Shown in pieces: positions 8,881-16,800 of a DNA stretch of 40,226 nt; the first letter of the stretch is position 1; each line of letters begins with the position of its first letter. The notes beneath the pieces were generated by a model. The model was not told the origin of the DNA and searched no databases. It was given only the letters and a program-made list of their open reading frames with translations. Both the position numbers and the translations under genes were made by a program. This DNA comes from Bacteroidales bacterium (GTDB lineage Bacteria; Bacteroidota; Bacteroidia; Bacteroidales; WCHB1-69): NCBI GenBank assembly GCA_024686335.1, contig JAILCI010000049.1:1-40226 (forward strand). The letters are read 5' to 3'.

Positions 8881-8915
8881 AACTTTGGAGATTCTGCAAA
8901 GACTACTCCGAAGTT
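8881..8915 (+). promoter_or_regulatory. Stem-loop in the rpsI-rpsB intergenic leader
   Basis: AACTTTGGAG at 8881-8890 pairs with CTCCGAAGTT at 8906-8915 (10 bp, one G-T wobble, 15-nt loop) and is followed by GCTTTT. It lies about 30 bp before the rpsB start. It could be an attenuator or an S2-binding autoregulatory element, as ribosomal operons often have. The structure is seen; the role is inference. Confidence 0.5.
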
Positions 8916-8946
8916 GCTTTTAAGAACGTAAACAAATTAATAAAAC

Positions 8947-9747
8947 ATGTCAAACGTAAAATTCGAAGATTTATTAGAAGCAGGTTGTCACTTTGGACAC
9001 CTCAAAAGAAAATGGAATCCCGCTATGGCTCCTTATATCTTTATGGAGAAAAACGGTATCCACATCATTGACCTCTACAAGACGATGGACAAACTGGACG
9101 AGGCTTGCGCCGCTGCCAGACAAATCGCCAGCTCAGGTCGTAAGATTTTATTCGTAGCAACCAAGAAACAGGCTAAAGAGACTGTTGCATCATTGGTTAA
9201 GGAAGTCGGCATGCCGTACGTTACCGAGCGTTGGCCTGGTGGTATGCTCACCAACTTCTTCACCATCCGTAAGGCTGTTAAGAAAATGAGCGACATCGAC
9301 CGTCTGATCGAGAGCCCTCAATTCAACAACATCTCCAAACGTGAGCGTCTGCAGATCCAACGTGAGCGCGCCAAACTGGAGAAGAACCTCGGTTCTATCG
9401 CTGACCTGAACCGTCTGCCTGCAGCCGTTTTCATCGTCGATACCATGAAGGAGCACATCGCTTTGGCAGAGGCTCGCAAGCTCGCCATCCCGACCTTCGC
9501 TATCGTTGATACCAACACGGATCCTCGTATGGTTGACTACCCGGTGCCCGCTAACGACGACGCTTCCAAGTCTATCTCTGTCATCCTGAGCGCTATCTGC
9601 GAATCTATCAAGGAAGGCCTCAACGAGCGCGAGATGAACAAGGACGCTCAACCTGTTCAGGACGAAGCTGACCAAGTCGAAGAGACTGCAGAGACCACTG
9701 AAGAGGCTCCCAGAGAGGGCAGAAGAAGAAGAATCTCTTCTAAATAA
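8947..9747 (+). CDS. rpsB: 30S ribosomal protein S2
   Basis: S2 is added late in small-subunit assembly and works with S1 at the platform. The 266 residues carry FEDLLEAGCHFGHLKRKWNP at the N-terminus, then FVATKKQAKETV, ERWPGGMLTNFFTIRK (both S2 signatures), and IVDTNTDP near the end of the conserved core. An acidic-to-basic tail (about residues 235-266, ending GRRRRISSK) extends beyond the E. coli-type length, as is common in Bacteroidota. The gene precedes tsf, the usual bacterial pairing. Confidence 0.98.
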   Translation: MSNVKFEDLLEAGCHFGHLKRKWNPAMAPYIFMEKNGIHIIDLYKTMDKLDEACAAARQIASSGRKILFVATKKQAKETVASLVKEVGMPYVTERWPGGMLTNFFTIRKAVKKMSDIDRLIESPQFNNISKRERLQIQRERAKLEKNLGSIADLNRLPAAVFIVDTMKEHIALAEARKLAIPTFAIVDTNTDPRMVDYPVPANDDASKSISVILSAICESIKEGLNEREMNKDAQPVQDEADQVEETAETTEEAPREGRRRRISSK

Positions 9748-9775
9748 ATTACTAACCTTTTAAAATATTGAAATT

Positions 9776-10783
9776 ATGGCAACAATTACAGCTGCTGATG
9801 TAAATAAACTGAGACAACAAACCGGTATCGGTATGATGGACTGCAAGAAGGCGTTGGTTGAGGCTGACGGTGACTTCGAGAAAGCTATCGATATCCTCCG
9901 TAAGAAAGGTCAGAAAGTGGCCGCTAAACGTGCTGACAGAGAGTCCAATGAGGGCCGTATCGTCGCTAAGACGAATGCTGACCACACTCTGGGCGCTATG
10001 CTCGTTGTGGCTTGCGAGACCGACTTCGTAGGCAAAGGTGACGAGTTCGTGAACTTCGTTGACAGCCTCCTCGACAAGGCTATGGCTGCTGGCGTTAAGA
10101 CCAGAGATGAGCTCCTCGCTATGAACATCGACGGTATGACCGTTACTGAGAAGCTGACCGAGCTGACCGGCAAGACCGGTGAGAAGATCGAGCTTCCTCA
10201 CTATGACGTTCTCGAGGCTCCCTACGTAGAGGCTTACATCCACATGGGCAACCACAAGGCTACCCTCGCTGGCTTCAACTTGAACGATGACGCCAGCAAG
10301 GCTGCTGCTCACAATGTGGCTCTGCACATCACGGCTATGAACCCACTCGCACTCGACGAGAACGCTATTCCTCAAGAAGTTAAGGATAGAGAGCTCGCAG
10401 TTGCAGTTGACAAGACCCGCAACGAACTGATCAGCAAGGCCGTTGACGCTGCCCTCAACAAGGCTGGTATCAACCCTGCTCACGTTGACAGCGAGGAGCA
10501 CATCAACTCCAACATGGGTAAAGGCTGGATCACCGAGGAACAAGCTAACCTTGCTCGCAAGATTAAGGAGGAAGAAGCTGCCAAGAAAGCCGCTAACCTC
10601 AATGAGAACCAGATTCAACAAATCGCCAATGGCCGTTTGGTGAAGTTCTTCAAAGAGAGCACCCTGATGTATCAAATCCTCGTCATGGGTGGCGACGGCA
10701 AGCAGAACATCCGCGAATACCTCGCAAGTGTGAACAAAGAACTGACCTGCACCGGATTCCTCCGTCGTCAGATTGGCGAGTAA
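9776..10783 (+). CDS. tsf: Translation elongation factor Ts
   Basis: EF-Ts is the nucleotide exchange factor that releases GDP from EF-Tu. The 335 residues start with an N-terminal UBA-like domain with VNKLRQQTGIGMMDCKKAL. The core motif CETDFVGKGDEF contains the TDF that contacts the EF-Tu G domain. The protein is longer than the E. coli form because of an insertion in the second half of the core, as in other Bacteroidota. It ends with the conserved VNKELTCTGFLRRQIGE pattern. It is the last gene before a strong terminator. Confidence 0.98.
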   Translation: MATITAADVNKLRQQTGIGMMDCKKALVEADGDFEKAIDILRKKGQKVAAKRADRESNEGRIVAKTNADHTLGAMLVVACETDFVGKGDEFVNFVDSLLDKAMAAGVKTRDELLAMNIDGMTVTEKLTELTGKTGEKIELPHYDVLEAPYVEAYIHMGNHKATLAGFNLNDDASKAAAHNVALHITAMNPLALDENAIPQEVKDRELAVAVDKTRNELISKAVDAALNKAGINPAHVDSEEHINSNMGKGWITEEQANLARKIKEEEAAKKAANLNENQIQQIANGRLVKFFKESTLMYQILVMGGDGKQNIREYLASVNKELTCTGFLRRQIGE

Positions 10784-10809
10784 CCGACATTGGTTTGACT
10801 ATCCAAGAG

Positions 10810-10848
10810 AGATGGAGTGGGGTAATCCCCATTCCATCTTTTTTTTTC
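10810..10848 (+). terminator. Strong Rho-independent terminator after tsf
   Basis: A 13-bp stem (AGATGGAGTGGGG against CCCCATTCCATCT, one G-T wobble) with a TAAT loop is followed by nine consecutive T. It ends the rplM-rpsI-rpsB-tsf unit. Confidence 0.95.
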
Positions 10849-10897
10849 TCCTTTCCGTATTGAAAAATTATTATTTTCGCAGCACAAAGCGATTGTT

Positions 10898-13800
10898 ATG
10901 AAGAGAAATATATTCCTTTTGTTGACTGCTTTTGTGCTGCTGCTGCCTGCGGCAATGAAGGCACAATACACCTATAGCGTGGAAATTGGTGATTTTGAAT
11001 ACAACAGCAACTCGACCTTGCTGCCGGTCACCACGAACTACCACTACTCGTTGACACAGCAGATTTACACTGCCGCCGAGATAGATATGCCCTACGGAGG
11101 CACGATCACCCAAATCCACGTGGCGGACATCATATCCAGCAGCTTCAACATGAATGGTGTCAAGGTGTATATGAAGAATGTGACCAAAAACAGCTTTGTG
11201 AGCAACACCGACATGGTGCCCGTGACCGAAAGCGACAAGGTGTGGGAGGGCACTTTCACCCAGTCAGGCACCATCAACCTGACCAACCCGTTCTACTACG
11301 ACGGCACCAGCAACCTCCTGATCTGCTTCTACGATCCTACCTCCGGCTACCCTGGCTCCAACCATAAATTCCTGACCACATCCACCACCACCTCCCACCC
11401 GGGCCAACAGCTCGCCTTGGCATACTATAGTAACAGCGCAGTCCCGAACTTGAACAACCTGGGTGCCTATTCCGGCACGAAAACCCTCCTTAACTATCGT
11501 GCCGACATTATGATGCTCATCAACGAGGATGTCAGAGATGTCTATGTCCACGGCTTTAGCGAGCCGGTTTGGAACGGCCACCCTGACTACACGTTGAATG
11601 CGCCCTCCAACGCACCGTATCACATCAATACCAGCGCGACTTATTGGCAGGATGCCACCCTCAACAGCTTGCTCTCCGCGCAGGATGTCTTCGACCAGGA
11701 AGGCCACGACTATGTGTTGACGGTACATTTCACATGTGACCCCGGCTACCGTTTTTCCGATGATGTGGACGTCTCCTTGGTGGGTTTCAACAACTACATG
11801 ATCGCCGAAGTGGGCGTGGATTCAATAGGTCTTTACCTTCGAACAATACCTTTCCATGTGAACTCCGGAAACACGGTGAATGACGGAATTGCCACAAGCA
11901 ACACTATTCCAGTCTATGGCAATTACGTTCTCTACTATACGAAGGCCGAGTTTGTGATTCCTGACAACAAGCTCTACAACCTCATTGACAACATTGTTAT
12001 CACCGACATCACCTTCTACGCCGACTCCAATTATGAGTATCTCACGTGGCAGGGCGCTAACTTTAAGGTTTTCATGAAGGAGGTGGAGGACGCCACTATC
12101 CATGATTTTTACGGCTATGAAGACGCCACGGTCGTCTATGAGGGACCCTTGAGCGTGGTGAATGGAGAGATGACCATCACCTTCGCCACGCCATATACTT
12201 ATCACGGCGCCCATTTGCTCATCGGTGTCTATAACACGACAGTGGGAGAACGACATCCCTGCACATGGAAGGGTATGACCAGCTATGGCAGCTCTGTTCA
12301 AGATTTTACGTCCAATCCGTTGGATGTAAACATGCCCTCACAGTCTAACTTCCTGCCCAAGACCACTTTCGGGGTGGCGCCTGCACCGGCCACGCTCGTG
12401 CAGATCGGTCACGGTGCCAACACCGTCTCTACCTCGGTGCCGACAAATATAGCAAGCAATTATTCTCTGACGCAGCAGATCTATACGGCGGCGGAGATTG
12501 GCCGGGCGGGGAACATCTATAGCATCGCCTTCCATAATAATGGAGATACTGCGAACCGCAACCTCGACATCTATATGGTGCACACCAACAAGACCGCCTT
12601 CAGCAACAACACCGACTGGGTGTCTGTCACTGCCGCCAACCGCGTCTTCAGCGGCGATGTCAATTTCCTGTCTGGCGAGTGGACCACCATAGCGTTGACG
12701 GCTCCGTTTGCCTACAATGGTGCAGACAATTTATTGGTTGTGGTGGACGATAACACGGGACACAATTTCAACGGCAATGGAGCGTTCCGTGTCTTCAGCG
12801 CTTCGGGGCAGGCCCATGGCTGTTACGATACCAACACGAACTTTGATCCCGCCAATCCGAGCAGTTACAATGGTTGGGTAGGAGGTACGAAGAACCAGAT
12901 TCTGCTGGATTTTGCACCCATCGTGTGTCCCAAGCCTACCGATCTGGTCATCTCCGACACTGGCAAATATTCCGCCACGCTGAGCTGGACGGAACACGGC
13001 ACGGCTACCGAATGGCAGATCTGTGTGAATGGTGACGAGGCCCATTCCATCACGGCGACGTCAAACCCCTATACGCTTACAGGTCTCACGCCCCACACGT
13101 CCTACACCGTTAAGGTGCGGGCCAACTGTGGCGGCAGCGATGGCGTGAGCGCGTGGAGTGCCAAGCAGCAGTTCACCACCAAGGCATCCAATTCCGACCT
13201 CATCGTGCAGATCGGTCAAGGTACCAACGGCATCGAGGAACTTCCGACTCAGGTCGGCTACAGCTATTCCATGTCGCAACAGATCTACACGGCGGCGGAG
13301 GTTGGCCATTCAGGGAATATCAACAGCCTCGCGTTCTACTACACTGGTTTTGTGACAACCCGCAACATTGACATCTATATGGCTCATACCAGCAAGACCG
13401 CCTTCAGCGGAACCGCCGACTGGGTGACGGTCACCGCTTCCGACCTTGTCTATAGCGGGAATGTGGAGTTCTTGTCCAACGACTGGACCACGATAGAATT
13501 CTCTTCCTTGTTCGCCTACAACGGCACCGACAACCTGTTGATTGTGGTGGATGACCACACGGGCCACCCGAGCTCGCCCTCTCGGCCTTTCTTGACATTC
13601 CCAGCTTCAAGCCAATCCATGGACGTTTTAGGTCATAGTGCCAGTTTCAATCCTGCCAATCCGGGCAGTTATTCCGGAACGGTATTGAATGAAAAGAATC
13701 AGATTCTGCTGGGCTTTATATCGATCGCCTGCCAAGCGCCCACCGCCCTCACGGTCTCTGACATCGACCAGACCTCCGCCACGCTGAGCTGGACCGACCT

Positions 13801-16800
13801 TGCCGGTGGCCACAATTGGGAATACCAATACAGCACCTCCATCAGCTTCGCTGAAAACACAATTTCCGATTTCGTGACAGGTAGCGCCCATGTCCAGCTC
13901 GCAGGCCTTACCCCCAGCACCACGTACTATGCTCGCGTGCGCTCCCTCTGCGAGACGACGTCGCCTGTCTTCTGGAGCAGCGTGATAAGCTTTGCCACCG
14001 AAGCAGAACCCCTCCCAACTCTCGTGCAGATTGGCGACGGCAACGGCACGAACAGGTTCCTGCCTACAGACATCTGGAAAGATTACTCTCTCACGCAGCA
14101 GATCTATACAGCGACAGAGATCGGCCGGGCGGGTAACATCTACAGCATCGCGTTCTACAATACCGGTGATGCGATTGACAGAAACATTGACCTCTATGTA
14201 GCACACACCCCCAACTACCATTTTTTCTACGATGACGACTGGGCGAGTGTCACCCCCGCCGACCGCGTGTTCAGCGGAAGTGTCACGTTTCTGTCCAACG
14301 ATTGGTCCATCATAGAATTCCAAATGCCGTTTGACTACAACGGCACCGATAATTTATTGGTTGTAATGGATGACAATACGGGTGGTCATGCCAGCGGTCG
14401 CTACTTCCGGACCTTTTATGCACTGGATCGGGCCATTGCCATAAGTGAGATTATAGACTATGACCCCTTCACTATCTCTGAAGAGGGCCAAGTGTTGACA
14501 GAGAAGAACCAGATCCGGTTGAGCTTTGAGCCGATGGCTTGTCCTACGCCCAACGGCCTCATTAGTTCTAACATCGGACAGACCTCCGCCACGCTGAGTT
14601 GGACGGAGACCGGCACTGCCACCGAATGGCAGATATGTGTGAATGGAGATGAGACCAACCTCATCACCGTGACCACGAACCCCTATACCATCACGGGTCT
14701 TACTCCCAACACGACAAACTCCGTGAAGGTGCGTGCCCACTGTGGCGACGGCTCGAGCTTTTGGAGCGCCGCGCATACATTCACCACCACATTCGATTCC
14801 ACCGCCCTCGTGCAGATCGGATACGGCGATGTGGTTGATGGCATGCTGCCGACCTATACCGACTATGATTATTCTCTCACACAACAGATTTATACTCCAA
14901 CGGAAATCGGCAGATCAGGTAATATACACAGTGTCGCGTTCTACCAAACCGGAAATGCTGTGACCCGTAGTCTCAACATCTATATGACACACATCCCAAG
15001 GAGTACCTTCTACAACGAGAACGACTGGGAGAACGTCACCCTCGCCGACCGTGTCTTCAGTGGAAGTGTCACTTTCCAGTCCAACAGCTGGACCACGATA
15101 GAGTTGTCGGAGTTGTTTGCCTACAACGGATCCGACAACTTGTTGATTGTCGTAGATGACAAAACAGGTCATTCTCAATCCAATCACCCTTTCCGAGTTA
15201 CTTATGCTTCAAACCAAGCCATTCTTTTTTACAATACAGAGACGACTTATAACCCTACTAATCTGGGTAACCATCAAGGCATGGTTTGTAATAAGAAGAA
15301 CCAGATACAGTTAGGCTTTGCACCGTTGCAGTGCTTGGCGCCCAATAGTGTCAACGTCTATAACGTCAGCCAGACGGCTGCACGGCTGAGTTGGAATGGT
15401 CCTGCCGATGGTCAGAAGTGGGAATACCAATACAGCCCGACTCCCGACTTCTCCACAGGCGTCGTCTCCGGCATGGCGACAGGTGCCACCCAGGTTCAGC
15501 TGACGAATCTTGCCTCTGGGACCACCTATTACGCCCGCGTGCGCACCGTGTGCGACAACATAGGCACCAGCGATTGGACGGCAACGGTAAGCTTTACCAC
15601 GGTTCAGGTGTGTCAGGTGCCTACCGACATTACCGTTTCCAATATTGGCCAGACTACGGTCACGGTGGGTTGGAACGGTCCTGCTGACGGCTATGAGTGG
15701 CAATACTATTATAGCACGACTGCCGATTTCTCCGAGAACAACTACACTGGCTATGTAGCCGGAACCACCAATCATCAGTTTGCCGGTCTCACCCCTGAGA
15801 CCACCTACTACTTCCGTGTGCGCACCTACTGCGGCACGACAGGCATCAGCGAGTGGAGCGAAACAATCAGCTTCACCACGCTTCCGACGTGCCATGCTCC
15901 CACCGCCATCACTGTCTCCGACGTCAGCCAGACTACCGCTATGCTGAGCTGGACCGGCCCTGCTGACGGCAACGAGTGGCAATACGAATACAGCACGACC
16001 GCCGACTTCTCCACGAACACAGTCACCGCCTATGCGACGGGAGCCACCACTGCTCAGCTCACGGGTCTCACTCCCTGGACCATCTACTTCGCCCGTGTGC
16101 GTACCTTGTGCGGCACGATAGGGGACAGCGATTGGTCAGTGGTAGTGGTCTTCACCACGCTTCCGCCGTGCAACGCGCCCTCATATGTCAGCGTCAATGG
16201 CATTGGCCAGACGTCCGCCACATTGGCCTGGGTTGGTCCTGCCAATGGCTACGAGTGGGAATACGAATGCAGCACCTCTTCTGATTTCTCCACGATTCTC
16301 CTGAATGACTTCGTGACAGGCGTCGCCAATGTTCAGCTCAATGGTCTCAACTCGGGGACCACCTATTATGCCCGTGTACGCACCATCTGCGGTACGACAG
16401 AGATCAGCGATTGGACTGCTGCGGTAAGCTTTACCACCAAGATAGATCCCGCCTCCCTTCCTGTTGTCCAGATCGGCAACGGCACAGGTGTCACCAACAT
16501 ACTGCCCACGCGCACCATTCTCAATCATTACTTGTCACAGCAGATCTTCACAGCTGCGGAGATCGGCCGGTCAGGCAATATCTACAGTGTCGCATTCTAT
16601 AAAGGTACTACTAACGCCATATCTCGTAATCTCGATATCTATATGGTGCATACCAACAAGACCACTTTCAGCAGCAATACCGACTGGACGGTTGTCACGG
16701 CTGCCGATCGCGTGTTCAGTGGAAATGTCGAGATGCTCACCGACGCTTGGATTACGATAGAATTGTCGGTCCCGTTCGCCTATAATGGTACCGACAACTT

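Noticed and set aside
9752-10675. Minus-strand frame of 307 codons over tsf
   Set aside because: tsf is certain; the opposite frame has no domain and no promoter.
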